In this document: positions 26,410 through 34,488 of the stretch, in pieces
Layout: every line of letters starts with the position of its first letter
Numbering within the stretch: the stretch's first letter is position 1
DNA from: Terriglobus tenax
Lineage (GTDB): Bacteria > Acidobacteriota > Terriglobia > Terriglobales > Acidobacteriaceae
Assembly: GCF_025685395.1 (NCBI RefSeq)
Contig: NZ_JAGSYA010000003.1
Coordinates: 124,001 to 188,000, forward strand
Reading direction: 5' to 3'
DNA: 64,000 nt
Translations under genes and position numbers: made by a program
Notes under the pieces: model-generated
The model's input: only the letters and a program-made list of their open reading frames with translations
Database searches by the model: none
Told to the model about the DNA's origin: nothing

Positions 26410-26565
26410 TTGGCAAATACCAAGAGCATTACCGATACCGAAGAGCGCAAGAAAGTTAAGCGCGCAGCCCGCGCCAAGGCTCCGGCCAAGGCCAAGCGTA
26501 CCGTTCCCCGTGGCTCCAACAAGAAGAAGGTTCGCAAGCTCGTACGTGGCGCGTCCAAGCGCTAG
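26410..26565 (+). CDS. 51-residue highly basic protein, TTG start
   Basis: An open frame of 51 residues starts at TTG 26410 with an AGAGAAG site four bases upstream. An in-frame TAA at 26389 rules out an upstream extension, and the stop is TAG 26563-26565. It reads MANTKSITDTEERKK, then AARAKAPAKAKR, RGSNKKKVRKLVRG and ends SKR. I count 12 Lys and 8 Arg against 1 Asp and 2 Glu, with an Ala/Pro/Lys tract like histone H1-like tails or small nucleic-acid-binding proteins. A textbook terminator follows 25 bases later, which argues that it is expressed. It lies 62 bases after the helicase and may share its transcript. The family is not recognised. Confidence 0.72.
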   Translation: MANTKSITDTEERKKVKRAARAKAPAKAKRTVPRGSNKKKVRKLVRGASKR

Positions 26566-26589
26566 TCCGTCGCAACGTAACTTTTTTTG

Positions 26590-26618
26590 ATAAAGCCCGC
26601 CCTTCCGGCGGGCTTTAT
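26590..26618 (+). terminator. Terminator after the 51-residue basic protein
   Basis: ATAAAGCCCGCC (26590-26601), loop CTTCC, GGCGGGCTTTAT (26607-26618): a perfect 12-bp stem preceded by a T-run and ending in TTTAT. It separates the helicase/small-protein unit from the TPR gene. Confidence 0.85.
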
Positions 26619-26627
26619 CATTGCCCC

Positions 26628-27029
26628 ATGACGGCTGATGAGTTGATTCTGCAGGGAAAGACAGCGCGGCTCGAGAATCGGCTGCTGGAAGCCGCAGAGT
26701 ATTACCGCGAGGCTGCGAATCTGCAGCACGATCAGCCGCTGCGCTATGCACACACCATCCGCCACGCAGGAGATATCCTGCGCCTGGCCCGGCGGTTCGA
26801 TGCGGCGGAACCCTGCTTGGTCGAGGCTCTGGCGATCTATCGCTCGCATCCTGAGAGAGATACGCTTGACCTGGCGAATGCGATTCGCGGGTATGCGTGT
26901 CTTGCCGACGACCTGCAACGCAGGGAGCTTTCGGCGGAGCTGTGGGCTGAGGCGCGCGAGCTTTACCGGCTATGCGGGATCGACGCAGGTGTACAGGAAG
27001 CTAAACAGCGTCTGGGCTTGCTGGGCTGA
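26628..27029 (+). CDS. Tetratricopeptide-repeat protein
   Basis: 133 residues made of helical pairs. Two or three TPR-like units are visible: LENRLLEAAEYYREAANLQ, IRHAGDILRLARRFDAAEPCLVEALAIY and the AIRGYACLADDLQRRELSAELWAEARELY pair. No signal peptide or enzyme motif. It is probably a cytoplasmic scaffold for protein-protein contact. The ATG at 26628 is close behind the terminator. Partners are unknown. Confidence 0.75.
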   Translation: MTADELILQGKTARLENRLLEAAEYYREAANLQHDQPLRYAHTIRHAGDILRLARRFDAAEPCLVEALAIYRSHPERDTLDLANAIRGYACLADDLQRRELSAELWAEARELYRLCGIDAGVQEAKQRLGLLG

Positions 27030-27094
27030 CCCTGGTGGAAGCTTGCCGCTGAACCGTAATCTTGCTGTAATCGAACCTGCACCCAACCCACCCC

Positions 27095-27110
27095 GAGGAG
27101 TACTCCGCTG
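27095..27110 (+). promoter_or_regulatory. Ribosome-binding site and CTG start of the amino-acid permease
   Basis: GAGGAG (27095-27100) is followed after seven bases by CTG (27108-27110). Between the in-frame stop TAA at 27057 and this CTG there is no ATG, GTG or TTG in this frame, yet the conserved permease N-terminus begins exactly here. Confidence 0.7.
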
Positions 27111-28655
27111 GCCCGGCAAATCTTTGCGACCAAGTCGATCGACAAGCTTATCTCTGAGTCGGAGGCGCCGGAGCGCAGCCTGAAAAAGACCCTCGGCCCG
27201 GTTTCGCTCACCGCACTGGGCATTGGAGCCGTCATCGGCTCCGGTATCTTCACGGTCATCGGCACGGCCATTGGCGGCAATCCATCGAAGGTGGTGGACT
27301 GGAAGGCCTCGCCCATCATCGACCTGATCCTGCATCATGGCTCGGTCGCGGGGCGTCCCGGCGCCGGACCGGCTCTGGCGCTGTCGCTGGTCCTGGTGGC
27401 CATTGTCTGCGCGCTCACCGGGCTTTGTTACGCCGAGCTCTCCAGCATGATTCCGATTGCCGGCTCCGCCTACACCTACACCTATGCCACGCTGGGCGAA
27501 CTGGTGGCCTGGATCATTGGCTGGGACCTGATCCTGGAGTACGCCTTCTCCAACATGAGCGTTTCGGTCGGCTTTGCGGCGCACGTGGTCGACCTGTTGG
27601 ACTGGCTGGGCATCCGGATGGACCCGAAGTGGCTTTCTCCGGCCTACCTTCCGCTCGGTTTGCAGGACCTCTCCGGTCACGACATCTACCAGCCCGGCTG
27701 GCACTTCGGCTTCAATATCCCGGCGTTCCTCATCGTTCTCATCCTCACCGTGATCCTTGTCCGCGGTATTCGCGAGTCGGCGCGCACCAACAACATCATG
27801 GTGCTGGTGAAGATCGTCGCCATCCTGCTGTTCATCGGCTTCGGCCTCAGCTTCATCCATCCGGGTAACTACCATCCGTTCATGCCGAACGGCTTCCCTG
27901 GCGTGCTGGCCGGCGGCTCCATTATTTTCTTTACCTACATCGGCTTCGACTCGGTTTCCACGGCCAGCGAGGAGTGCCGTAACCCGCGGAAGGATGTGCC
28001 CATTGGCATCATCGCCACGCTGGTTGTCTGTACCATCCTGTACGTCGGCGTCGCCGCAACGCTTACCGGCATGGTGCCGTGGCAGTCGATTGCAGGCGAC
28101 GCGGCCCCGGTCGTCACTGCGCTCAAGCGCATCAGCCTGACGCCCGAAGGGCACCACCTGCACTGGGTGCGCCTGGTGGTGCTGATGGGCGCCATTATCG
28201 GCATGATCTCCTCCATCCTGGTCTTCCAGCTTGGACAGGCGCGTGTCTGGTTCGCCATGAGCCGCGACCGCCTCCTGCCGGACGTCTTCAGCTCGCTGAA
28301 CCCCAAGTACCGGACTCCGGCCTTTGCAACCTGGTTCGCGGGCATCCTCGTCGCCATTCCGTCGGGCCTGTTTGACGTAGGCTCCTTCGCCGAGATGTCG
28401 AACATTGGAACCCTGTTCGCGTTTGTGCTGGTCTCCATTGGCGTTATCGTGCTGCGCAAGCGCCAGCCGGAGCGCTACCGCGGCTTCCGCGTCCCCTTCG
28501 GCCCGGTGATTCCCGTGCTCAGCATCCTCTGCTGCGTTCTGCTGATGGCTGGCCTGCCGGCCATTACCTGGGTGCGGTTCTTCGTCTGGCTCATCATCGG
28601 GCTGTTCGTGTACTTCTTCTACAGCCGCAAACGCAGCGAGTTCGCCAGGCACTAG
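27108..28655 (+). CDS. Amino-acid permease, APC superfamily (cationic amino acid transporter type)
   Basis: 515 residues if translated from CTG 27108. The N-terminus then reads (M)ARQIFATKSIDKLISESE, followed by LKKTLGPVSLTALGIGAVIG, the first transmembrane helix signature of the CAT/YfnA-type permeases. The first ATG/GTG in this frame is GTG 27291, which would cut off TM1. About 12 hydrophobic segments follow, including MIPIAGSAYTYTYATLGELV (TM3) and FFTYIGFDSVSTASEECRNP (TM6-7). It moves amino acids across the inner membrane, probably by proton symport. It stands alone. The substrate cannot be told. Confidence 0.92.
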   Translation: MARQIFATKSIDKLISESEAPERSLKKTLGPVSLTALGIGAVIGSGIFTVIGTAIGGNPSKVVDWKASPIIDLILHHGSVAGRPGAGPALALSLVLVAIVCALTGLCYAELSSMIPIAGSAYTYTYATLGELVAWIIGWDLILEYAFSNMSVSVGFAAHVVDLLDWLGIRMDPKWLSPAYLPLGLQDLSGHDIYQPGWHFGFNIPAFLIVLILTVILVRGIRESARTNNIMVLVKIVAILLFIGFGLSFIHPGNYHPFMPNGFPGVLAGGSIIFFTYIGFDSVSTASEECRNPRKDVPIGIIATLVVCTILYVGVAATLTGMVPWQSIAGDAAPVVTALKRISLTPEGHHLHWVRLVVLMGAIIGMISSILVFQLGQARVWFAMSRDRLLPDVFSSLNPKYRTPAFATWFAGILVAIPSGLFDVGSFAEMSNIGTLFAFVLVSIGVIVLRKRQPERYRGFRVPFGPVIPVLSILCCVLLMAGLPAITWVRFFVWLIIGLFVYFFYSRKRSEFARH

Positions 28656-28734
28656 GGAGAAGAATTCTGCATCCTTCGACGCTTCGATGAATCTCTAACT
28701 ATGGCCGGAATGACCTCCGCGCCAGGAGAAAGAC

Positions 28735-29487
28735 ATGTCGAAGAAACTCGAAGGAAAGATTGCACTGGTAACCGGAGGCAACAGCGGCATCGGCCTGGCC
28801 ACCGCCAAGCGTTTCGTCGCCGAGGGCGCGTTTGTCTATATCACCGGACGTCGCAAGGAGAACCTGGAGGCGGCCGTCAAAGAGATTGGCTCGAACGTTG
28901 TCGGCATCCAGGGCGATGTCTCCAGGCTCGACGATCTGGATCGCGTTTACGCACAAATTAAGCAGGAGAAGGGCCGCGTCGACGTGGTCTTCGCCAACGC
29001 CGGCGGCGGCGAGTTTGTTCCGCTGGGCCAGATCACCGAGGAGCACTTCGACAAGACCTTCAACACCAATGTGAAGGGCCTTGTCTTCACCGTGCAGAAG
29101 GCGCTTCCTCTCATGCCCGATGGCGGCGCCATCGTGTTGAACGGTTCCATCGTTTCTATCAAAGGCTTCCCGGCCTTTGGTGTTTACAACGCCACCAAGG
29201 CGGCTGTGCGTTCGTTTGCCCGGACCTGGACCAACGACCTGAAGGACCGCAAGATCCGCGTGAACGTGGTCAGTCCGGGGCCGATTGATACTCCCGGAGT
29301 CGATGGTCTGGCCAAGACTGCCGAAGAGGCAGCGCAGATCAAGGCTGGTCTGGCGTCGCAGGTGCCGCTCGGTCGCATCGGCGAGCCGGATGAAATTGCC
29401 AAGGTGGCGGTCTTTCTGGCATCTGAAGATGCCAGCTTCGTCGCCGGTGTCGAACTGTTCGTCGACGGCGGTCTCGCGCAGGTATAA
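28735..29487 (+). CDS. SDR family oxidoreductase
   Basis: 250 residues of classical short-chain dehydrogenase type. The cofactor site is TGGNSGIG, the NAG motif is FANAGGGEF, the catalytic Ser is in LNGSIVS and the Tyr-x-x-x-Lys is YNATK. The C-terminal [13 protein letters not shown] is close in kind to the fragment at the left edge of the window. NAD(P)-dependent alcohol/ketone chemistry is expected; the substrate is unknown. AGGAGA lies a few bases before the ATG. It is monocistronic, with a terminator behind. Confidence 0.93.
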   Translation: MSKKLEGKIALVTGGNSGIGLATAKRFVAEGAFVYITGRRKENLEAAVKEIGSNVVGIQGDVSRLDDLDRVYAQIKQEKGRVDVVFANAGGGEFVPLGQITEEHFDKTFNTNVKGLVFTVQKALPLMPDGGAIVLNGSIVSIKGFPAFGVYNATKAAVRSFARTWTNDLKDRKIRVNVVSPGPIDTPGVDGLAKTAEEAAQIKAGLASQVPLGRIGEPDEIAKVAVFLASEDASFVAGVELFVDGGLAQV

Positions 29488-29494
29488 GTACGTG

Positions 29495-29527
29495 GCGCGG
29501 GCTGTGGGGATCTTCCCCTGCCCGCGC
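29495..29527. terminator. Bidirectional hairpin between SDR and XRE-cupin genes
   Basis: GCGCGGGC (29495-29502) pairs with GCCCGCGC (29520-29527), with an inner GGGGA/TCCCC stem. It lies between convergent genes and touches the stop codon of the regulator. Confidence 0.55.
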
Positions 29528-30171
29528 TAAATTTCAGGAAACGTAATAATCATCGCCTTGGCGTTACTGCTGTTCGCCGAGCGGTAGATACGCTGGATGT
29601 GGCCGTCGACCCAGATGGCGTCGTTGGTGTGTGCTGTCTGGATCTCGCGCCCGACGGTCATCTCCAGTTCGCCTTCCATGACGAAGACAAACTCCAGACC
29701 CTGGAAGATCGTGGGGTGGAAGCCGACACCCTGGTCGGACGGAGCCAGGTCCGCGATGCAGGGTACGATCCGGTGGTCGGGGATCAGGGCGCTCATGTTC
29801 TGCGTGATCATCTCCGCGGTGCCCTTGCCGCCGAGTTTCAGGTGTATGCGCTCGTCTTCGCGCAGAATGCGGAAGGGCTCATCCTTCTCCGGAGCCCGGT
29901 GGAAGAAGATGGCCATGTCCTTGTCAAAGGCCTGTGCGATGCGCGCCAGATGTTTGACCGTGGGCACCACGCGGCCGGTCTCAAGCTGCGACAGAAAGCT
30001 GGCGGAGAGTCCGGCCTGAACGCCCAGCTCAACCAGGCCCATGGAGCGGCTAAGGCGCAGGCGGCGGATCTTTTTGCCGATCTCCTTGGCCTGGATGCTG
30101 GCCTCGACCTCATCCTCGTGCACGATCTGTCGTGGCTCCTGTGTCTGATGGGCTGTCGGAAAATTCTTCAT
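29527..30171 (-). CDS. XRE-cupin transcriptional regulator
   Basis: 214 residues. An XRE-type helix-turn-helix spans about 29-85 (IGKKIRRLRLSRSMGLVELG, AGLSASFLSQLETG, PTVKHLARIAQAF). A cupin effector domain follows, about 145-212 (GLEFVFVMEGELEMTVGREI, DAIWVDGHIQRIY). This architecture is shared by SutR/PuuR-like regulators that bind small metabolites in the cupin. The start at MKNFPTAHQT is the first ATG in reach of the domain; the longer frame upstream is not supported. It is divergent from the adenosine deaminase-family gene, which is a natural candidate target. Confidence 0.9.
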   Translation of the reverse strand: MKNFPTAHQTQEPRQIVHEDEVEASIQAKEIGKKIRRLRLSRSMGLVELGVQAGLSASFLSQLETGRVVPTVKHLARIAQAFDKDMAIFFHRAPEKDEPFRILREDERIHLKLGGKGTAEMITQNMSALIPDHRIVPCIADLAPSDQGVGFHPTIFQGLEFVFVMEGELEMTVGREIQTAHTNDAIWVDGHIQRIYRSANSSNAKAMIITFPEI

Positions 30172-30301
30172 AGCGTGCCAATCCTGCTCAGTGATGTTGG
30201 TATGGAGAAAAAATACGTCAGCTGTTTCAAGAATACGCCTGGGTCGCGAGCAGATGGCCGTGTCTCTCCAATGCACAGCGCAGCCCGGTACACTAACAGG
30301 C

Positions 30302-31339
30302 ATGTCTCGCCGGCAAGTTTCCGCCACCGACCTTGAACCCCGTGAATGGCTGCGCCGGCTGCCAAAGTGTGAACTCCACCTGCATCTTGAAGGCACCATT
30401 GAGCCGGAGACGCTGGTTGAGCTCTCCTGCCGGCACGATGCCCAACCCCTGACGCTGGAGCAGGCACGAGCGCTGTACCAATATGGGAACTTCCTCGAAT
30501 TTCTGATGGCCTTCAAGGCCGTGACCGAGCGTCTGCGCACGCCGGAAGACTACGAGCTGATTACCTACAACATGCTCCGCTCCCTGGCGGCGCAGGGCGT
30601 CGTGCACGCAGAGGCGTATATCTCCTTCGGCATCATCTACTTCATCAAGAAGCTCGAGGTGGAACCGTTTGTCGAAGCCATCGAGCGCGGCCGTCTGCGC
30701 GGCGAAAAGGACTTCGGCGTCTCTCTGCTGTGGATCATCGATGCCGTGCGCCACTTCGGCGTGGAAGAGGCCACACGCGTCTTCCACAAGGCAGCCGAGC
30801 TGCGGGCGAAGTATCCCAGCATCGTCGGCATTGGCATTGGCGGTGACGAGGCCCGCGGCCCCGCGGATCAGTTCCGCGAGCTTTACGCCGAGGCCAAAGC
30901 CGCCGGTCTGCGACTGACAGCGCATGCCGGGGAGTCCGTAGGGGCGCACAGTATCTGGTCCGCCATCAACATCGGCGCCGAACGTATTGGCCACGCCCTG
31001 ACCGCGGCGGAAGATCCTGAACTGCTGGAAGTGCTGGCCGAAAAGCAGATTCCCCTGGAACTGAACATCACCAGCAACCTGAAGACCGGCTGTTGCCCCG
31101 GCCTGGATCTGCATCCGGCGCGGGATTACTTCCACGGCGGCCTGATGGTCACGCTGAACTCCGACGACCCGCCGATGTTCGGCGCCAACCTGCTGGACGA
31201 GTACATCCTGGCCTACGAACAACTGGAGTTCACCCTGGAGCAGATGCGCGAGCTGGCAGCCAACTCCGTCGAAGCCAGCTTCCTTGGCCCGGAGCGCAAG
31301 CTGGAGCTGCTGCGCAAGGTGGAGCAGTTCGGCTGGTAA
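30302..31339 (+). CDS. add: Adenosine deaminase family enzyme
   Basis: 345 residues from the ATG at 30302 (MSRRQVSATDLEPREW). Zinc ligands H26 and H28 are in ELHLHLEG; LTAHAGES holds the next His and catalytic Glu, and LNSDDPPMFG the paired Asp residues. The fold is the amidohydrolase (alpha/beta)8 barrel. Adenosine, adenine or 6-aminodeoxyfutalosine could be the substrate; these subfamilies share all the motifs I can see. A TACACT element ends seven bases before the ATG, so the message may be leaderless. It sits opposite the XRE-cupin regulator. Confidence 0.9.
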   Translation: MSRRQVSATDLEPREWLRRLPKCELHLHLEGTIEPETLVELSCRHDAQPLTLEQARALYQYGNFLEFLMAFKAVTERLRTPEDYELITYNMLRSLAAQGVVHAEAYISFGIIYFIKKLEVEPFVEAIERGRLRGEKDFGVSLLWIIDAVRHFGVEEATRVFHKAAELRAKYPSIVGIGIGGDEARGPADQFRELYAEAKAAGLRLTAHAGESVGAHSIWSAINIGAERIGHALTAAEDPELLEVLAEKQIPLELNITSNLKTGCCPGLDLHPARDYFHGGLMVTLNSDDPPMFGANLLDEYILAYEQLEFTLEQMRELAANSVEASFLGPERKLELLRKVEQFGW

Positions 31340-31396
31340 GGAAAACAGTTCTCAGCGCACAGTTCTCTGTCATCAGAACAGGCAAGAACTGGTTTC

Positions 31397-31422
31397 AACT
31401 GACAACTGTTAACTGACAACTG
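31397..31422. repeat. AACTGACAACTG tandem repeat
   Basis: Two exact copies of AACTGACAACTG (31397-31408, 31411-31422), separated by TT, behind the adenosine deaminase gene. Related copies lie at 32481-32492 and 38228-38240. Confidence 0.8.
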
Positions 31423-31423
31423 C

Positions 31424-31454
31424 GCCATAAGCAGCGGAAGCCGCTTATGGCGCT
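31424..31454. terminator. Inverted repeat between convergent genes
   Basis: CGCCATAAGC (about 31423-31432) pairs with GCTTATGGCG (about 31443-31452). The TAA stop of the minus-strand gene lies inside the stem. There is no T-run, so its strength is uncertain. Confidence 0.45.
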
Positions 31455-31999
31455 GGAACCATGACTGCATTGGGATCGACCTTCGGGATGCCGAAGTGTC
31501 CGCTCAGGTGTAGCAGGTCCAGCGGGCGAAGCTGGCAGGCTACGGAGATAAAGCTCATCTGTCGTGGCTGGCGGATCAGGACAGCGACATCGTCAATCTG
31601 CATGCCGCTGAAGTGCAACCACAGGTCGGTTCCGCTGTAGGCGTCGCGCTGGTTGGCGTTGACCAGGTGCTTCCATCCGGCGGCGCTGTATTCGGCGGAA
31701 ACCTGGGCAAGCTGGCGTGGGTCATAGCCAAACTCGTCGCGGAAGCGGTAGTTGGTCACGGTAATGCCGTTGACAGCGGCTGCGGCGCGGCGTGCGTCTT
31801 CGTCCATCAGGAAGGAGTCGGCGGCGTCCAGCATGGCCTTGTCGAAGCTGAAGCTGGCGCGGGAGCCGGCGGAGCCCATAGTCTCCACGCCCTCGGGGAC
31901 GCGGTTCATCAGCGGCTGTTGTGCCGCAAGACCTGCGGTGAGTCCAAATACCAGCACGGCAAGTGCAATCCAGCGGAGCCGGGAAGAGAGTTTCATCAC
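31445..31999 (-). CDS. Secreted protein, DUF4252-like (tentative)
   Basis: 184 residues. A signal peptide (about 1-26, ending GLAAQ) precedes a mature domain with a helix-rich start (SFDKAMLDAADSFLMDEDARR) and a strand-rich end (SGTDLWLHFSGMQIDDVAVL, PRQMSFISVACQLRPLDLLH). The organisation and the pattern of short beta strands around SFISV resemble DUF4252 proteins, which occur in Bacteroidetes and Acidobacteria; I cannot confirm membership. The C-terminus ends in a Pro/Val-rich tail (KVDPNAVMVPAP). Periplasmic location is expected. Function unknown. Confidence 0.65.
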   Translation of the reverse strand: MMKLSSRLRWIALAVLVFGLTAGLAAQQPLMNRVPEGVETMGSAGSRASFSFDKAMLDAADSFLMDEDARRAAAAVNGITVTNYRFRDEFGYDPRQLAQVSAEYSAAGWKHLVNANQRDAYSGTDLWLHFSGMQIDDVAVLIRQPRQMSFISVACQLRPLDLLHLSGHFGIPKVDPNAVMVPAP

Positions 32000-32095
32000 A
32001 TCCCGTACAGACCCGAAGGTTACAAATTGGTTACTGCCGATGCGAAAAATTCCAAGGAACCTTTACGTCGCTGCCAGCCATGCCACAGGTGCGTT

Positions 32096-32380
32096 ATGAT
32101 GCTTTGCATGAAGCCGTTAGGAAAGCGCCGCATCTTTGGCACAAGGCTCGATAAGATTCCGGCCGTAGTGATTGAGTCTCTTCCCAGCAGCGAACCCTCG
32201 CGTTCGCGCGTATTGAAGACCGTTGGCTGGGTCTCTGCCGGTCTTGGCGCGGTGGCCCTGGGCCTCTTCGTCGGTCGAGAACTGCGTCAGCGTTACAAGT
32301 TCAATCGCCGCACCCCGTATGACATCTACTCCCACGCCGGAGACGAGATGCAGGATGTCGAGTTTGGTGTAGGCATCTAG
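32096..32380 (+). CDS. Small membrane protein of unknown function
   Basis: 94 residues from ATG 32096 (MMLCMKPLGKRR), which has an AGGTG-like site; the ATG at 32108 is an alternative. After a basic N-terminus there is one membrane helix (about 43-62, VGWVSAGLGAVALGLFVG) and then a polar tail with Tyr and Asp (RELRQRYKFNRRTPYDIYSH). It ends with EFGVGI. The gene is divergent from the DUF4252-like gene. I do not recognise the family. The basic N-terminus suggests the N-in orientation. Confidence 0.65.
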   Translation: MMLCMKPLGKRRIFGTRLDKIPAVVIESLPSSEPSRSRVLKTVGWVSAGLGAVALGLFVGRELRQRYKFNRRTPYDIYSHAGDEMQDVEFGVGI

Positions 32381-32480
32381 TTCTCAGAAAACAGTTCTCA
32401 GTTTTCAGTAGCAAACAAAGCCGTGGCATGAGGTGCATCCTCGCCACGGCTTCTCTCTTTTGCCTTTCCTGACAACCAGG

Positions 32481-32492
32481 AACTGACAACTG
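32481..32492. repeat. AACTGACAACTG repeat, copy 3
   Basis: An exact AACTGACAACTG just upstream of fabD, next to related tracts (GTTCTCAGAAAACAG at about 32381-32395). See the finding on this family. Confidence 0.7.
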
Positions 32493-32514
32493 GCAACTCA
32501 TTTACCATCCCTAT

Positions 32515-33459
32515 ATGAGTCAGAAACTTGCCTTTCTTTTTCCCGGCCAGGGATCGCAGACGGTCGGCATGGGCCGCGATCTGTATGACAATTTTCCGGT
32601 CGCCAAAGCGGTGTTTGACGAGGCCGACGAGGCGCTTGGATTTTCCATCTCGAAGCTGTGCTTTGATGGGCCGGAAGAGGACCTGAAGCTTACCGAGAAC
32701 ACCCAGCCGGCCATCCTGACCGTCTCCGTCGCCGTCCTCCGCGTTCTGGAAGAGAAGGGCATCACGCCCGCCATCACCGCCGGTCACTCGCTGGGCGAGT
32801 ATTCGGCGCACGTCGCTGCCGGAACCCTGAGCTTCGCCGATGCTGTCCGCACGGTGAAGAACCGCGGCCGCTTCATGCAGGAGGCCGTTCCCGCCGGGGA
32901 AGGCACCATGGCTGCCGTTCTGGGCCTGCCCGCGGCCACCATCGGCGAGCTGTGCACCCGCGCCTGGGACGAGACCGATTCGGTCGTCTCCGCCGCCAAC
33001 CTGAACGCTCCGGAGCAGACCGTGATCTCCGGCGCTATCAAAGGCGTGGAACTCGCCGCAGAGCTGTGCAAGGAGGCCGGCGCCAAGCGCGTGGTCATGC
33101 TGCCCGTCAGCGCCCCCTTCCACTGCGCCATGATGAAGCCCGCCGCCGATGCATTGGCCAGCTACCTGGAGCAGATCACCTTCAACGACCCGAAGATTCC
33201 CGTCATCTGCAACGTCGACGCCCGCGTGGAGCACCGCCGCGCCGAATCGCGTGACGCCCTCATCCGCCAGGTCACCGGCGCCGTCCGCTGGGTGGAGTGC
33301 GTGCAGACCCTGGTCGCCCAGGGCGCAACCCACTTTATCGAGGTCGGTCCCGGCCGTGTCCTCACCGGCCTGATGCGCCAGATCGACCGCGAGCAGAAGG
33401 CCCTGAACGTCGAGGACTCGGCATCGCTGGAGAAGACCCTGGCCGCGCTGGCCGGCTAA
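32515..33459 (+). CDS. fabD: Malonyl-CoA:ACP transacylase
   Basis: 314 residues, loading malonyl groups onto acyl carrier protein in fatty-acid synthesis. GQGSQ (11-15) forms the oxyanion hole, the nucleophile is S92 in GHSLGEYSA, and the catalytic His is in APFHCAMM. The protein has normal length and ends LAALAG. There is no other fab gene nearby, so fabD is separated from the usual cluster. No SD site is visible before the ATG; TACCAT sits six bases upstream, so a leaderless message is possible. Confidence 0.97.
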   Translation: MSQKLAFLFPGQGSQTVGMGRDLYDNFPVAKAVFDEADEALGFSISKLCFDGPEEDLKLTENTQPAILTVSVAVLRVLEEKGITPAITAGHSLGEYSAHVAAGTLSFADAVRTVKNRGRFMQEAVPAGEGTMAAVLGLPAATIGELCTRAWDETDSVVSAANLNAPEQTVISGAIKGVELAAELCKEAGAKRVVMLPVSAPFHCAMMKPAADALASYLEQITFNDPKIPVICNVDARVEHRRAESRDALIRQVTGAVRWVECVQTLVAQGATHFIEVGPGRVLTGLMRQIDREQKALNVEDSASLEKTLAALAG

Positions 33460-33484
33460 ACGCTCGTTGACCTGACGAGACACC

Positions 33485-34297
33485 ATGCACCCGCTCCTCC
33501 AAATCCGCGATCTTGAAATCTCCTTCAACGGAGCGCGCCCGGCTGTCAGCGGTGTGAACCTTGAGATCGCCGAAGGAGAGTCGCTTGGCCTGGTAGGGGA
33601 GTCCGGCAGCGGCAAGTCCGCCACGTCCATGGCTGTTTTGCGGCTGCTGCCGCCCACGGCCGGGGTGCGCGGGCAGATTCTTTTCGATGGCCGTGATCTG
33701 CAATCGCTTTCGACCGAGGAGATGCGGCGCGTTCGCGGCCGCGGCATCGCCATGATCTTCCAGGAGCCGATGACGGCGCTGAACCCTGTCGCTACCATCG
33801 GGAACCAGATTGCCGAAGCTGTCCGTGCGCATCACCCGGAGCTCTCGCGCGCCGAGGTGAAAGAGCGCGTTCTGGAGTCGCTGGCTCAGGTCGCCATGCC
33901 CGACCCCACGCGCCGGTATGACGACTACCCGCACCAGTTCTCCGGCGGCCAGCGGCAGCGCATTCTCATCGCCATGGCTATCGTGAACAAGCCGCGACTG
34001 CTGATTGCTGACGAGCCGACGACGGCTCTTGATGTTACCGTGCAGGCGCAGATTCTTCGCCTGCTGGCCGATCTGCGCGAACGGCATGGGCTTTCGATGC
34101 TGTTCATCTCGCACGACCTTGCGGTGGTGGCGCAGACCGCTGACCGCGTGGCAGTGATGCAGCATGGGCAGGTCGTCGAGCAGGCCCCGGTCGGGAAAAT
34201 CTTCCGCACGCCGCAGCACCCCTATACGCAGCGCCTGCTGGCCTCTGCACCGACCATGCGGACGGACCGGACGAAGCCATTGGCACAGCTTGGTTGA
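33485..34297 (+). CDS. ABC transporter ATPase, oligopeptide/dipeptide type (OppD/DppD-like)
   Basis: 270 residues. Walker A is GESGSGKSATSM, the Q-loop is FQEPMTALNPVATIGNQ, the signature is FSGGQRQRILIAMAI, and Walker B is LLIADEPTTALDVT. The TALNP and HPYTQRLLASAP features place it in the OppD/DppD group of peptide ABC ATPases. It starts 25 bases after fabD and may be co-transcribed. The permease and binding-protein genes are missing here. The only other such ATPase in the window is the OppF-like one at 12263-13036, which could be its partner if the transporter genes are scattered. Confidence 0.92.
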   Translation: MHPLLQIRDLEISFNGARPAVSGVNLEIAEGESLGLVGESGSGKSATSMAVLRLLPPTAGVRGQILFDGRDLQSLSTEEMRRVRGRGIAMIFQEPMTALNPVATIGNQIAEAVRAHHPELSRAEVKERVLESLAQVAMPDPTRRYDDYPHQFSGGQRQRILIAMAIVNKPRLLIADEPTTALDVTVQAQILRLLADLRERHGLSMLFISHDLAVVAQTADRVAVMQHGQVVEQAPVGKIFRTPQHPYTQRLLASAPTMRTDRTKPLAQLG

Positions 34298-34488
34298 AAC
34301 TCGCCACTCTGGTTGTCTTCCCGCCGCTGAAGGAGGAGGGGATCTGCTTTTTCGCTTTCAACACGGCAGGAAGAGCTGTCTCTGTGGTCTAACCTCTTCT
34401 TCAACTTTTAACTTTCAACCTCTAACTTGATACAGTGGTGTGCAGGCCCAACCTGCACCTGTTGCGCGCCCTTCCAAAACACCTAATC
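34298..34488. other. Intergenic region with low-complexity repeat tracts
   Basis: Contains a GTCATCC-family relative at 34315-34352 (CCGCCGCTGAAGG, then GGGGATCTGC, then TTTTTCGC) and a tract of short CTTTCAACCTCTAACTT-like repeats at 34395-34430. No ORF of convincing coding character is seen. Confidence 0.6.

Noticed and set aside
27291-28655. Amino-acid permease starting at GTG 27291
   Set aside because: It would delete the conserved first transmembrane helix that is encoded in frame immediately upstream from the CTG at 27108.
31613-32107. N-terminal extension of the small membrane protein to 31613
   Set aside because: The extra region overlaps the DUF4252-like gene on the other strand and has no ribosome-binding site; the ATG at 32096 is preferred.
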